From Micromonospora sp. MA102 (GTDB lineage Bacteria > Actinomycetota > Actinomycetes > Mycobacteriales > Micromonosporaceae): DNA of 64,000 bases. The DNA lies in contig NZ_JAMWEG010000005.1 in the NCBI RefSeq assembly GCF_025460765.1, forward strand, positions 1-64,000. The letters are read 5' to 3'. Below, one piece after another: positions 17,098 to 26,279 of the stretch (its first letter is position 1; every line of letters begins with the position of its first letter). Made by a program: the position numbers and the translations under genes. The notes beneath the pieces are model-generated. The model saw nothing but the letters and a program-made list of their open reading frames with translations. It ran no database searches and was not told the origin of the DNA.

Positions 17098-18054
17098 TCA
17101 GGTGAGCAGGTCGGCGAAGTGGTCGGTGGCGCGGAGCAGTTCCCGGGCGATGCCCGGCTCGGCGGCCGAGTGGCCGGCGTCGGGCACGATCCGCAACTCG
17201 GCCTCCGGCCAGCGCCGGGACAGGTCGTACGCGGACACCGGCGGGCAGCACAGGTCGTAGCGGCCGTTGATGATCACGGCGGGGAGGTGGCGGATCCGGT
17301 CCACGCCGTCGAGCAGTTGCGACTCGGTGAGGAACCCGCCGTGCACGGCGTAGTGGGAGAGGATCCGGGCGATCGGCAGCGCCTGCTCCTCGGCGGTGAA
17401 GTGGGCGAGCACCCCCGGGTCGGGGCGCAGCGAGGAGTTGACCGCCTCCCAGCGCCCCCAGGTGACCGCGCAGGCCCGGGCCTGCGCCTCGTCCGGCCCG
17501 TGCAGCCGCCGGTGGTACGCCGCCAGCACGTCGTCGCGCTCGGCGGCGGGGATCGGGGCGACGAACCGCTCCCACTCGTCCGGCTGGAGGTGGCGCAGGC
17601 CGCCCTGGTAGAACCAGTCCCGCTCGCTGCGCCGCAGCAGCAGCACCCCGCGCAGGATCAGCCCGGTCACGCGCTCCGGGTGGGTCTGGGCGTACGCCAG
17701 GCCCAGGGTGACGCCCCACGACCCGCCGAACACCAGCCAGGAGTCGATCCCGAGCCGCTCCCGGATCGTCTCCAGGTCGGCCACGAGGTGCCAGGTGGTG
17801 TTGCCCCGCAGTTCACCGAACGGGGTGCTGCGCCCCGCGCCGCGCTGGTCGAACAGCACGGCGCGGTAGCGCAGCGGATCGAAGAACCGCCGTGCCGCCG
17901 GCACCAGGCCGCCGCCCGGCCCGCCGTGCAGGAAGACCAGGGGTACGCCGTCCGGCCGCCCCACCTCCTCCACGTACAGCTCGTGGCCGTCACCGACGGC
18001 GATCCGGTGGGTGGCGTACGGCTCGACGGGCGGGTACAGGCGCGGCTCGGTCAT
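17098..18054 (-). CDS. pip: Prolyl aminopeptidase (S33)
   Basis: A 318-residue alpha/beta hydrolase of the proline iminopeptidase family, cytoplasmic. HGGPGGG forms the oxyanion hole, DQRGAGRS is the family marker and GGSWGVTLGLAYAQ contains the nucleophile serine. The acid and base are in INGRYDLCCPP and VPDAGHSA. It releases N-terminal proline from peptides. ATG 18054 follows CAGGAT/GGGGGCAGG, which could be a ribosome site or a leaderless -10 box. Confidence 0.92.
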   Translation of the reverse strand: MTEPRLYPPVEPYATHRIAVGDGHELYVEEVGRPDGVPLVFLHGGPGGGLVPAARRFFDPLRYRAVLFDQRGAGRSTPFGELRGNTTWHLVADLETIRERLGIDSWLVFGGSWGVTLGLAYAQTHPERVTGLILRGVLLLRRSERDWFYQGGLRHLQPDEWERFVAPIPAAERDDVLAAYHRRLHGPDEAQARACAVTWGRWEAVNSSLRPDPGVLAHFTAEEQALPIARILSHYAVHGGFLTESQLLDGVDRIRHLPAVIINGRYDLCCPPVSAYDLSRRWPEAELRIVPDAGHSAAEPGIARELLRATDHFADLLT

Positions 18055-18097
18055 GCCGGACCATCCTGCCCCCTCGGGGCGGGCCGTGCGGGGACGG

Positions 18098-18472
18098 TCA
18101 GCAGGCGACGCTGCTGCCGAGGTTGTCCAGCAGGGCGTCGGCGACCCAGCCGGACACCCCGGTCGTGGTGTCCCTCAGGTAGGTCCAGGTGTAGGTGGTG
18201 TGGCCGTTGGCGCTGACCCGGTCGCCGTTGGTGTAGCAGTGGAAGTCGACGCTGTGGCTGAGCTGGCCGTAGCCGAGCGAGCCGCAGGTCGTGTGCGGAC
18301 CGGAGCGGATGTTGACGTTGGTGGCGTTGAAGAGCGTGCCCAACTTGGTGTCGATGTTGGAGTGTGCGTGGCTGCACGTCGCGCTCGCCGGGCCCGCCGC
18401 GCTCACCACCGCCACACCGGTGCAGCCCAGCGTCAGCGCGATCGCCGCCGCCATCGAGGAAACCTTTCGCAT
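18098..18472 (-). CDS. Small secreted SH3-like protein
   Basis: A 124-residue precursor with a Sec signal (MRKVSSMAAAIALTLG through ASA near 32). The mature part has six cysteines and a bacterial SH3-like arrangement (ATNVNIRSGPHTTCGSLGYG, then WTYLRDTTTGVSGWVADALL), a fold that commonly binds cell-wall peptides. ATG 18472 is preferred to a TTG three codons upstream because it gives a cleaner signal peptide. The upstream sequence at 18500-18535 (ACTGTACGT, GCAAATATTCGG) is AT-rich and probably contains the promoter. Confidence 0.8.
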   Translation of the reverse strand: MRKVSSMAAAIALTLGCTGVAVVSAAGPASATCSHAHSNIDTKLGTLFNATNVNIRSGPHTTCGSLGYGQLSHSVDFHCYTNGDRVSANGHTTYTWTYLRDTTTGVSGWVADALLDNLGSSVAC

Positions 18473-18556
18473 GCCGATCAACCCCCGAACGTGAGAACCC
18501 CCACACGTACAGTGATCCGAATATTTGCATCTTTCACGGTCGAGGGCAAGGGCGCC

Positions 18557-19426
18557 TCAGCGGGCCAGCAGCGCGCGCAGCTCCTTCGCCACCTCGGCCG
18601 GGGCCTCCTCGGCCATGAAGTGCCCGTACGACACCGGCACGTGCCGCAGGTCCGGCGCCCAGGCCCGCCAGCGCGCCGCCGCGTCGAAGCCGAGCGCCGC
18701 GCCCCAGTCCTGCTGGAGCACGGTCACCGGCATCCGCAGCACGGTGCCCGCCGCCCGGTCCGCCTCGTCGTGCGCGATGTCGACGCCGGCCGAGGCCCGG
18801 TAGTCCGCCACGATCGAGGGCACCGCCGACCGGCAGGCCCGCAGGTACGCGGCCCGCACGTCGGCGGGGATCGCGTCCGGGTCGCCGGCCCAGAGGTCGA
18901 GGAAGTGGCCGAAGAACTCGTCCGGAGCGGCGCCGATCAGCCGCTCGGGCAGCCCCGGCGGCTGGGCCATCAGATAGAGGTGGAACCCGACCGCAGCGGT
19001 GACGCCGTGCATCACCTCCCAGGTGTCGAGGGTGGGCAGCACGTCCAGCGCGGCCAGGTGGGTGACCGCCCCGGGGTGGTCCAGGCCGGCCCGGATCGCC
19101 ACCAGGGCGCCCCGGTCGTGCCCGGCCAGGGCGAACCGGTCGTGCCCCAGCGCCCGGGCCAGCGCCACCACGTCGGCGGCCATGGTCCGCTTGGCGTACG
19201 CCGTGCCGTCGGTGTCGGCGGGCTTGTCGCTGTCGCCGTACCCCCGCAGGTCGGGGCAGATGACCGTGTGGTCGGCGGCCAGGTCCGCGGCGACGTGCCG
19301 CCACATCAGGTGGGTCTGCGGGAAGCCGTGCAGCAGCACGACCGGGCGGCCGCTGCCGCCCACCGCGGCGTGCAGCGCCACGCCGTCGGCGACGGTGACG
19401 CGGCGCGACTCGAATCCGTTGATCAT
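18557..19426 (-). CDS. Alpha/beta hydrolase, haloacetate-dehalogenase/epoxide-hydrolase type
   Basis: A 289-residue protein. HGFPQTHLMWRHV carries the oxyanion-hole region and AGHDRGALVA places aspartate, not serine, at the nucleophile elbow, which marks the dehalogenase/epoxide hydrolase branch. The C-terminal YGHFMAEEAP contains the base histidine. The substrate is unknown. ATG 19426 has GGAGAGG 7 nt upstream. It is divergent from the BTAD-ATPase regulator (19558), so that regulator may control it. Confidence 0.88.
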   Translation of the reverse strand: MINGFESRRVTVADGVALHAAVGGSGRPVVLLHGFPQTHLMWRHVAADLAADHTVICPDLRGYGDSDKPADTDGTAYAKRTMAADVVALARALGHDRFALAGHDRGALVAIRAGLDHPGAVTHLAALDVLPTLDTWEVMHGVTAAVGFHLYLMAQPPGLPERLIGAAPDEFFGHFLDLWAGDPDAIPADVRAAYLRACRSAVPSIVADYRASAGVDIAHDEADRAAGTVLRMPVTVLQQDWGAALGFDAAARWRAWAPDLRHVPVSYGHFMAEEAPAEVAKELRALLAR

Positions 19427-19544
19427 GAGTGGTCCTCTCCGGGTGTGATCGGGTCCCGTCGAGCCTGCCCGGCGCCGGTCAGTGGCCGATCAGCATCGGA
19501 TGAGTGCCCTGGCCGGGCCGCCGGTGCGCGCGCACCGGGCTGCC

Positions 19545-19550
19545 TAGAGT
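19545..19550 (+). promoter_or_regulatory. -10 box (TAGAGT) of the BTAD regulator
   Basis: TAGAGT ends 7 nt before GTG 19558 with no ribosome site, implying a leaderless mRNA. A short inverted repeat, CCGAT-N4-ATCGG (19486-19499), lies between the two divergent genes. Confidence 0.5.
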
Positions 19551-19557
19551 GGGCGGG

Positions 19558-22500
19558 GTGACCAGCCCGCCGCGCGTTCCCGGAATGACGTTCGGGGTGC
19601 TCGGGCCGCTGGTGGCGACCGGCGATCGGGGCCCGGTGGCGCTGAAGGGCCCCCGGCAGCGGGCCGTGCTGGCCCGCCTGCTGGTCGCCCGGGGCCGCGT
19701 GGTGCCGGTCGACCGCCTCGTCGGCGACCTGTGGGCGGAGCCGCCGGAGGGCGCCGTCGGTGCGGTGCGGACCTTCGTGGCCGACCTGCGCCGGGCCCTG
19801 GAGCCCGACCGGCCCCCACGGCAGCCGGCCCGGCTGCTGGTCACCGCCCCGCCCGGGTACGCGCTGGCGGCCGCCCCCGAGGCCGTCGACGCGGGGCGGT
19901 TCGAGGCGGCGGTCGGTGCGGCGGGGGAGTCGCTCGCGGCCGGGCCGGCCGGCCCGGCGCTGGCCGCCCTGGACGGCGCGCTCGCCCTCTGGCGCGGCCC
20001 CGCCTACGCCGAGTTCGCCGCCGAGCCGTGGGCACGGGCGGAGATCGACCGGTTGGACGAGCTGCGGATGCTCGCCGTCGAGCGGCGCGCCGAGGCGCTG
20101 CTGGCCCTGGGCCGGGCCGCCGAGGCCGCCGGCGACCTGCGCGCCCAGGCCGCCGCGCAGCCGCTGCGGGAGGAGACCTGGCGGCTGCTGGCGACCGCCC
20201 TCTACCGGGCCGGCCGGCAGGGCGACGCGCTCGCCGCGCTGCGGGACGCCCGGGCCGTGCTGGTCCGGGAGCTGGGGGTGGATCCCGGCCCCCGGCTGCG
20301 CCGGCTGGAGGCCGACATCCTCGCCCAGGCCCCGCACCTCGACCCGGCCGCCGCCCCGCCGCGGGCCGGGGGAGCGGCGGAGGAGCGGCGCCCGTTCGTG
20401 GGGCGCGAGGCCGAGCTGGCGAGCCTGGTGGGACTGGCCGAGGAGGTGGCAGGCGCCGGCCGGCCCGCCCTCGCGCTGGTCTCCGGCGACGCCGGCGCGG
20501 GCAAGACCGCGTTCGTCGAGGCGCTGGCCGGCCGGCTCGCCGCCGCCGGCTGGACCCGCGCCGTCGGCCGGGTCCCCGAATACGAGGGCGCCCCGGCCGC
20601 CTGGCCGTGGACGCAGCTCGCCGCCGCCCTGCCCGACGCCGGGGGACCGGCGGCCGGGCCGGCGCTCCCGGACGGCGGCGACCCGGCCGTGGCCCGCTAC
20701 CGGCTGCACCGGATCGCTGGCGCCCGGGTCGGCGCGGCGGCGCGGCGCGGGCCCGTGCTGCTCGTCCTCGACGATCTGCACCGGGCCGACGAGGACACCC
20801 TCGACCTGCTGACCGCGCTGTTCACCGGCCCCGAGCCGGTGACCGGGCCGGTGTTGGCGGTCGGCACCTACCGAGCCACCGGGATCACGCCTGCGCTCAC
20901 CGGGGCCCTGGCCCGGCTCGCGCCCACCGAACCGGTCCGCGTCTACCTGGGCGGGCTCACCGAGGCCGAGACGGGCGACCTGGTCCGGGCCGTGGCCGGC
21001 GCGGCGGACCCCGACACCGTCCGGGTGCTGCACCGCCGCAGCGGCGGCAACCCGTTCTTCGTCCGGGAACTGGCCCGGCTGCTCGCCGCCGAGGGCGCCG
21101 CCGCGCTGGAACGCGTCCCGGCCGGCGTGCGGGATGTCATCCGCCACCGCCTGGCGCGGCTGCCCGAGCCGACCCGGGCGGTGCTGGCGCAGGCCGCCGT
21201 GCTCGGCCGCGACCTCGACGCCGACGTGCTGGCCGCGCTGGCCGGCGAGGAGGCCACGCTGGACGCCGTGGACCGGGCAGCGCAGGCCGGTTTCCTCACC
21301 CCCGACGGCACCCGGTTCGCCCACATCCTGGTCCGCGACACCCTCTACACCGACCTGTCGGCGCCGCGCCGGGCCCGCTGGCACGCCGCCGTCGGGGCGG
21401 TGCTCGAACGCCTCCGGCCGGACGACGTCACCGCCCTGGCCCACCACTTCGGACACGCTCCCGGCCCGGACGCCGCGACCCGGGCCGCCCGGTACGCCAC
21501 GGCCGGCGCCGAACGCGCCGAGCGGCGCTGCCACCCGCACGAGGCGGCACGGCTCTGGCAGCAGGCCGTCGCCGCCCACGACCGGGCCGGCGGGAACGAC
21601 GTACGCGGGCGGCTCGCCGCGGTCATCGGCTGGGGCCGCGCCCTCGCCGTCACCGGCCACCTCGACCGGACCCGCCGGCTGCGGGCCGAGGCGGTCGCCA
21701 CCGTCGAACGCCTCGCCGACCCGGGGCTCACCGCGGACGTGCTGGCCGCGTTCGACGTGCCGGCCGTCTGGACCCGCAACGACGACGAGGAACTGTCCCG
21801 ACGGATCGTCGCCGCGGCCGGAGCCGCCCTCGCCGCGCTCCCCGGCGACCAGGCGGCCCGGCGCGGCCGGCTGCTCTGCACCCTGGCCCTGGAACTGCGC
21901 GGCGACACCGGCGACCGGGGCCGGCGGGCGGCGGCCGAGGCGGAGGAGATCGCCCGCCGCGTCGACGACCCGGCCCTGCTGGCCCTCGCGTTCAACGCCC
22001 GGTTCATGCACACCTTCGACCGCGCCGGCCGAGCCCCGGAACGCGCCCGCATCGGCGCCGACCTGGTCGACCTGGCCGCCCGGCACGGGCTGGTCACCTT
22101 CGAGGTGCTCGGGCACCTCGTCGCGCTCCAGGCGCACTGCGCCCGTGCCGACCTGGCCGCCGCCGACACCCACGCGGCCGCCGCCGACCGCCTTGCCGCC
22201 CGCTACGAACTGCCCCTGGTCGGCGTCTTCACCGACTGGTACGCCGCCCTCCGGCTGGCCGTCACGGGACGCGGCGCCGAGGCCGATGCGGCGTACCGGG
22301 CGGCGGCCGTGCGGCTCGACGCCGGGCAGATGCCCGGCATGGCCGCCGGACTGCTGCCGTTCGCCCTGCTCTGCCGGCGGTTGTCCACCGGCGACGACCC
22401 CGGGCCGGCGCTGACCGACGCCGCCCACGCCGGCCCGTACGCGCCGTGGGTCCGGCCGCTGGCCCTGCTCGCTGCCGGGCGCCGGGACGAGGCGGCCGCC

Positions 22501-22722
22501 GCCCTGCGCGCCCTGCCGCCCTCGCCGCACGACCTGCTGCGCGAGGCCCGGCTCTGCGTCGCCGCCCGGGCCGCCCTCGCCCTCGACGACCGCCCCACCA
22601 TGGCCCGGCTCCACGCCGCCCTGCTGCCCGCCGCCGACGAGCTGGCCGGCGCCGGCAGCGGCGTGCTCACCGTGGGGCCGGTGGCCCGGCACCTCGCCGA
22701 CCTCGCTGCCGCCCTCGGCTGA
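19558..22722 (+). CDS. AfsR/SARP-like BTAD transcriptional regulator with AAA ATPase
   Basis: A 1054-residue regulator. Residues about 8-95 form an OmpR-type winged helix (FGVLGPLVATG, GPRQRAVLARLL), and 100-250 the bacterial transcriptional activator domain (DAGRFEAAV, ELGVDPGPRLRRLEADIL). An ATPase follows from about 280, with Walker A SGDAGAGKTAFVEALAG and Walker B LLVLDDLHRADEDTLDLL, and the remaining half is alpha-helical TPR-like sequence. Such proteins bind DNA and control nearby or secondary-metabolite genes. GTG 19558 follows a TAGAGT box by 7 nt; an earlier GTG at 19504 would lie upstream of the promoter. The divergent hydrolase is the obvious local target. Confidence 0.9.
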   Translation: MTSPPRVPGMTFGVLGPLVATGDRGPVALKGPRQRAVLARLLVARGRVVPVDRLVGDLWAEPPEGAVGAVRTFVADLRRALEPDRPPRQPARLLVTAPPGYALAAAPEAVDAGRFEAAVGAAGESLAAGPAGPALAALDGALALWRGPAYAEFAAEPWARAEIDRLDELRMLAVERRAEALLALGRAAEAAGDLRAQAAAQPLREETWRLLATALYRAGRQGDALAALRDARAVLVRELGVDPGPRLRRLEADILAQAPHLDPAAAPPRAGGAAEERRPFVGREAELASLVGLAEEVAGAGRPALALVSGDAGAGKTAFVEALAGRLAAAGWTRAVGRVPEYEGAPAAWPWTQLAAALPDAGGPAAGPALPDGGDPAVARYRLHRIAGARVGAAARRGPVLLVLDDLHRADEDTLDLLTALFTGPEPVTGPVLAVGTYRATGITPALTGALARLAPTEPVRVYLGGLTEAETGDLVRAVAGAADPDTVRVLHRRSGGNPFFVRELARLLAAEGAAALERVPAGVRDVIRHRLARLPEPTRAVLAQAAVLGRDLDADVLAALAGEEATLDAVDRAAQAGFLTPDGTRFAHILVRDTLYTDLSAPRRARWHAAVGAVLERLRPDDVTALAHHFGHAPGPDAATRAARYATAGAERAERRCHPHEAARLWQQAVAAHDRAGGNDVRGRLAAVIGWGRALAVTGHLDRTRRLRAEAVATVERLADPGLTADVLAAFDVPAVWTRNDDEELSRRIVAAAGAALAALPGDQAARRGRLLCTLALELRGDTGDRGRRAAAEAEEIARRVDDPALLALAFNARFMHTFDRAGRAPERARIGADLVDLAARHGLVTFEVLGHLVALQAHCARADLAAADTHAAAADRLAARYELPLVGVFTDWYAALRLAVTGRGAEADAAYRAAAVRLDAGQMPGMAAGLLPFALLCRRLSTGDDPGPALTDAAHAGPYAPWVRPLALLAAGRRDEAAAALRALPPSPHDLLREARLCVAARAALALDDRPTMARLHAALLPAADELAGAGSGVLTVGPVARHLADLAAALG

Positions 22723-22741
22723 GCGCGGCGGCGGGGGCGGG

Positions 22742-24265
22742 TCAGGCGTTGGCGGGGACCCCACCCTCCGGACCGGCCGCCGGCTCCCCGGTGACCTCCG
22801 CCCCGGGGGCGGACCGCTGGGCCGGGGTGCGCACCGCGAACGCGTCGAAGCTCGGCCGGTCCAGGGAGGCGCGCTCCAGGAACGGCTCGGCGGTGGGCCG
22901 CTCGCCGTCGGCCGGCTCACCGGGCTCCGGGTCGGCCGGAGCGGCCGGCACGACGGGGACGGCCACCAGGGCCGGTGCGGGCACCACCACCGGGGTGGCC
23001 TCCGCGGGCGTCGCGGCCGGACGCGGCGCGACCATCGGGTACTCGGCCGTCTCCACACCGCCCGCGGCGGCCGCCATCACCGCCGCGGCGGCCAGGTCGG
23101 CGACCCGCTTGGCCTCCCGCTGCACCCGGGCCCGGGTGTCCTTCGCGTGCTGCTCGGCCAGGTCCGCCGCCCGGCGCGCGTCCTCCAGGCGCTTGGTCTC
23201 CGCGGTCAGGTCCCGGCGTACGGCGACCAGCTGCTCCTCCAGCGCCGCGCCCTCCTGCTCGACCGTGGCGATCTCCCGGCGGGTGTGCTCCAGCTGCTGG
23301 CCGACCGTCTCCAGCTCGGCCTGGAGCTGGGTGAGCGTCTCCTGCCGCTGCTGGATCTCCTGCTGCACCGCACCGAGCTGCTCCTGGTGCGCCGCGTTCT
23401 CCTCGTCGGCCCGCTCGCGGACCTCGGTGGCGTACTGCTGGGCCTCGGCGACCAGGGCGGCGATGTCCCGCTCGGCGGCGCTGGCCCGGTCGGCCAGCTC
23501 CTGCTCGGCCGCGGCCCGCTGCTCGTCCAGCTCCCGGGCCATGGTGGCCTGCCACTGGGCCAGCTCCTGCTGGGCCTTGCTGCGGTTGGCCTGCACCTCC
23601 TGCTGGATCTGCGTGCGCGCCGCCTTCACCAGCGCCTCCGACGCGGAGCGGGCCTGCTCGACCTGCTGGGCGCTCTGCTCCGCGAGCCGCTGCGCCTCCT
23701 GCTGGGCGCGGTCGTGGGCGGCCTGCCCCTCGGCCCGCAGCTTCTCGGTCAGCTCCCGGATCGCGGTCAGCTCCGCCTGCGCGGCGGCGTGCTGCTCCTC
23801 GTCCGCCCGGTCCTGCTCGGCCCGGCGGGTGGACAGCTCCTCGGCCAGCTCGCGCCGCTCCCGCTCCGCCTCGTCCCGGGTGGTGGCCAGCACCTTCTCC
23901 GCCTGCGCCTGGAGGTCGGCGGCGCGCTTCGTGGCCGCCTCGGTGATCTGCCCGGCCTGCTTCTCGGCCAGGTCGAGGATCTGGTCGACCATCGGGCCGA
24001 GGTCGCGGAAGGACGCGCGGTCCACCTGCGTGGGGCGCTGGCGCAGCTCGGCGGCCTCGGTCTGCGCCCGCTGCGCCTGCGCGGTCAGCTCCCGCATCTG
24101 GGCGTACGCGCGGTCCCGGTCGGCGGTCACGGCGGTCAGCTCGCCGTCCATCTGCTCGACGTACCGGTCCACCTGGCGTTTGTCGTAGCCGCGCAGCGCC
24201 TGGTCGAACCTCGGCCGCGCGGACACGTCGTCGTGGGGTGCGAACGGTTCCTCGCCGTTGGACAT
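22742..24265 (-). CDS. DivIVA-domain coiled-coil protein
   Basis: A 507-residue cytoplasmic protein. Residues about 15-45 (RPRFDQALRGYDKRQVDRYV) match the N-terminal membrane-curvature module of DivIVA. Residues about 45-415 are almost continuous Glu/Gln/Ala/Arg heptad coiled coil, and the last 90 are Pro/Ala-rich and disordered. The architecture resembles the polar cytoskeletal proteins of filamentous actinomycetes (Scy/FilP-like, some misnamed cellulose-binding proteins). It probably organises the hyphal tip or a cell pole. ATG 24265 has GGAGG 7 nt upstream. It lies tail-to-tail with the BTAD gene, with only 19 nt between. Confidence 0.87.
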   Translation of the reverse strand: MSNGEEPFAPHDDVSARPRFDQALRGYDKRQVDRYVEQMDGELTAVTADRDRAYAQMRELTAQAQRAQTEAAELRQRPTQVDRASFRDLGPMVDQILDLAEKQAGQITEAATKRAADLQAQAEKVLATTRDEAERERRELAEELSTRRAEQDRADEEQHAAAQAELTAIRELTEKLRAEGQAAHDRAQQEAQRLAEQSAQQVEQARSASEALVKAARTQIQQEVQANRSKAQQELAQWQATMARELDEQRAAAEQELADRASAAERDIAALVAEAQQYATEVRERADEENAAHQEQLGAVQQEIQQRQETLTQLQAELETVGQQLEHTRREIATVEQEGAALEEQLVAVRRDLTAETKRLEDARRAADLAEQHAKDTRARVQREAKRVADLAAAAVMAAAAGGVETAEYPMVAPRPAATPAEATPVVVPAPALVAVPVVPAAPADPEPGEPADGERPTAEPFLERASLDRPSFDAFAVRTPAQRSAPGAEVTGEPAAGPEGGVPANA

Positions 24266-24399
24266 GCGCCATCCTCCGTCGGTTCGCCAGCGCCAGGCCG
24301 GCGGATGACCGCCCCGCAGGGCATGATGAGGCGCAACGGTACCGCCGTCGGCGCGCGGGTTCCGCCCCGCCCCGCCCACGACCGCGAATGCGATCCGAC

Positions 24400-25362
24400 T
24401 CAGACCGGGAAGTACGGATTTCCGGCGGTCAGGCGGATGGTGAAACCGTCGGTGTCCCGGTGCAGCGCCACGTGGTTGCACGACTGGTGGCTGATCCACA
24501 GGCCCAGGCCGCCCGCCGCGCCGTTCCCCGCGGGCAGCAGGCCGGCGTAGGGGTCGCGGGGGCCGGGACCCCGGTCGTGCACGGTCACCACCATCCGGTC
24601 CGGTGCGCTCCACAGCCGCATCCGCACCGGCGGCGCACCGTGCCGCAGCGCGTTGCTCACCACCTCGCTGACCGACACGACCAGGTCGTCGAGGTGGTCG
24701 ACCGGGAGCTGCCCCCGGTAGGCGGCGCGGACCGCGTCGCGCGCCTCGGCCGGGCTCGGGTCGACCAGCTGGACCGCCGGTGCCGTCCGCTGCACCGGGT
24801 CGGGGAGCATCGGGCGGTGCTCGGCCAGGTAGCGCGCCGGTTCGGTGTAGACGTCGGTCGGCACGTGGCTGCCGTCCGGCAACGCCACCCGGGGGTGGGT
24901 CCGCGCCACGTCCGCCAGCACCCGCGCCGGCGTGTTCCGTGTGTCGTACGCGCACATGCTCCACAGCGGGAAGTCGTCGTAGGCGTGGTTGATGGCCGAC
25001 TCGTAGCGGGCCCACCAGTCCCAGGTGGATCCGAGCACGGCCGGCGGCAGCTCGCCGACGATCCGGATCTGCCGGGCGCCGTCGGCCACGTACGAGCCCA
25101 GCAGCTTCCGGTAGGAGCGGATCGCCGGGGTGGGGCGGGCGTAGACGTCGCCGCCGGGCAGGAAGGTGACCCCGGAGCCGGCGGGGAGGGCGCGCCGGAC
25201 CAGCTCCGCGTTGCGTCCGCCGAAGCCGACCACGGTCGGCTCGCCGGCCTCGACCCCGCCGAGCAGGAACGGCAGCACCACGGCGAGCAGGTGCTCGTCC
25301 GAGTCGTAGAGGATCGCCTCGTGGTAGTAGCCGACGTGGCCGGCCGCGGCGCCCGTCCTCAC
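24400..25362 (-). CDS. MEDS-HATPase anti-sigma regulatory kinase
   Basis: A 320-residue protein. Residues about 10-180 form a MEDS sensor (GYYHEAILYDSDEHLLAVVLP, AYDDFPLWSMCAYDT), and 205-320 an RsbW-like HATPase_c domain with N-box VSVSEVVSNALRHG and G1-box VHDRGPGP, ending in a G-L-G-L-W-I helix. RsbW-type kinases bind sigma factors and phosphorylate STAS antagonists. GTG 25362 overlaps the stop of the MEDS-STAS gene as GTGA, so kinase and antagonist are translated together and carry the same sensor domain. Confidence 0.88.
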   Translation of the reverse strand: MRTGAAAGHVGYYHEAILYDSDEHLLAVVLPFLLGGVEAGEPTVVGFGGRNAELVRRALPAGSGVTFLPGGDVYARPTPAIRSYRKLLGSYVADGARQIRIVGELPPAVLGSTWDWWARYESAINHAYDDFPLWSMCAYDTRNTPARVLADVARTHPRVALPDGSHVPTDVYTEPARYLAEHRPMLPDPVQRTAPAVQLVDPSPAEARDAVRAAYRGQLPVDHLDDLVVSVSEVVSNALRHGAPPVRMRLWSAPDRMVVTVHDRGPGPRDPYAGLLPAGNGAAGGLGLWISHQSCNHVALHRDTDGFTIRLTAGNPYFPV

Positions 25363-26186
25363 CGGACCACCTCCACCCGCACCTCGGTCAGGTCGAGCAG
25401 CTCGACCAGCCGGGCCGCGGCGGAGCGCGAGGTGCGCAGCACGGCGGTGGCGTCGTGCCGGCGGGCGAGGTCGCGCAGGTGCAGCAGGCAGCGGTGGTCG
25501 ACGAAGCGCAGCCCGGTGGCGTCGAGCACCAGCCGGCCGTCCGCCGGTCGCGGGTCGGCCCGGTCCAGCGCGGCGGCGAAGAGCCGGTGGTTGGACGGGT
25601 CCAGCTCGCCGCCCAGCTCGATGATCGCGTCGCCGCCACCGGCGTGCAGCCGGAACAGCACGTCGGCGTTCGTCTCGGGGTGCATGCAGGCCAGCTCGGC
25701 GATCGCCGCGTCGCTCAGCTCGCGCCGGTCGTAGGCGCAGACCGCCGACATCGGGTGGTGACGCATCCAGCGGTCGATGAGGTGCTCGTACCGGGCGAAG
25801 GCCTCCCGCTGGGCGGGGGAGCGGACCAGCGTGGTGGCCTCGGCCACCACCCGCAGGCCGGTGTAGCCGGCGGCCAGCGCGTCGCCGGTGGCCGCCGCGT
25901 ACGCCCGGACCTGCTTGTCCGGATCGACGATCTCGTCGTGGCGGTAGGCGTCCTCGACCGAGAGCAGCCGGAGCGCGCGCCGGCCCAACGCGGCGTCGAG
26001 ACCGGGGAGACGGTCCAGCCGGCGGGTTAGGGAGTCGCGGTCGCCGGGGGCGACCAGCCAGACCTGCTCGCCGGCCGCGAGGCCCGCGGCCAGGTGGGCG
26101 ACCGCCCGGGCGTCGAGGACCGCCGGGTCGTCGTAGGCCAGGCAGGTGTGACCGTATGTCATCGACGGCGCGCTCGCGCCGGTCAC
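25359..26186 (-). CDS. MEDS-STAS anti-sigma antagonist
   Basis: A 275-residue protein. The MEDS sensor (about 10-170: GHTCLAYDDPAVL, MSAVCAYDRREL) is followed by a STAS domain (about 180-275: IIELGGELDPSNHRLF, LVLDATGLRFVDHRCLLHL). The usual phospho-serine motif D-S/T-x-G is D-H-R-C here, so the antagonist may not be phosphorylated in the standard way. GTG 26186 has GGGAGG 4 nt upstream; starts further upstream are excluded because the promoter -10 box (26207-26212) lies inside them. First gene of a two-gene unit. Confidence 0.85.
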   Translation of the reverse strand: MTGASAPSMTYGHTCLAYDDPAVLDARAVAHLAAGLAAGEQVWLVAPGDRDSLTRRLDRLPGLDAALGRRALRLLSVEDAYRHDEIVDPDKQVRAYAAATGDALAAGYTGLRVVAEATTLVRSPAQREAFARYEHLIDRWMRHHPMSAVCAYDRRELSDAAIAELACMHPETNADVLFRLHAGGGDAIIELGGELDPSNHRLFAAALDRADPRPADGRLVLDATGLRFVDHRCLLHLRDLARRHDATAVLRTSRSAAARLVELLDLTEVRVEVVR

Positions 26187-26206
26187 TCTGCCTCCCTCAC
26201 CGGGCC

Positions 26207-26212
26207 AGTCTA
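26207..26212 (-). promoter_or_regulatory. -10 box (TAGACT) of the MEDS operon
   Basis: Minus-strand TAGACT. Transcription starting about 7 nt downstream leaves a short leader with GGGAGG ahead of GTG 26186. Confidence 0.5.
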
Positions 26213-26241
26213 GGTCCACCCGGCGCCCGGCCGCCTCTCGG

Positions 26242-26279
26242 CCGCCGCCCGGCCCCGGCCCGCCGGGGCCGGGCGGCGG
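26242..26279. terminator. 17-bp hairpin between divergent genes
   Basis: Positions 26242-26258 and 26263-26279 are perfect reverse complements (4-nt loop). It lies upstream of both neighbours, where a terminator has no evident client, so it may insulate the promoters or mark the end of a lost minus-strand gene: a minus-strand TGA sits at 26286-26288 right next to it. Confidence 0.55.

Noticed and set aside
19731..24188. Very long open frame (about 1485 codons) overlapping the BTAD and DivIVA genes
   Set aside because: Arg/Gly/Pro/Ser-rich shadow of real genes in another frame, caused by the scarcity of AT-rich stop codons in high-GC coding DNA.
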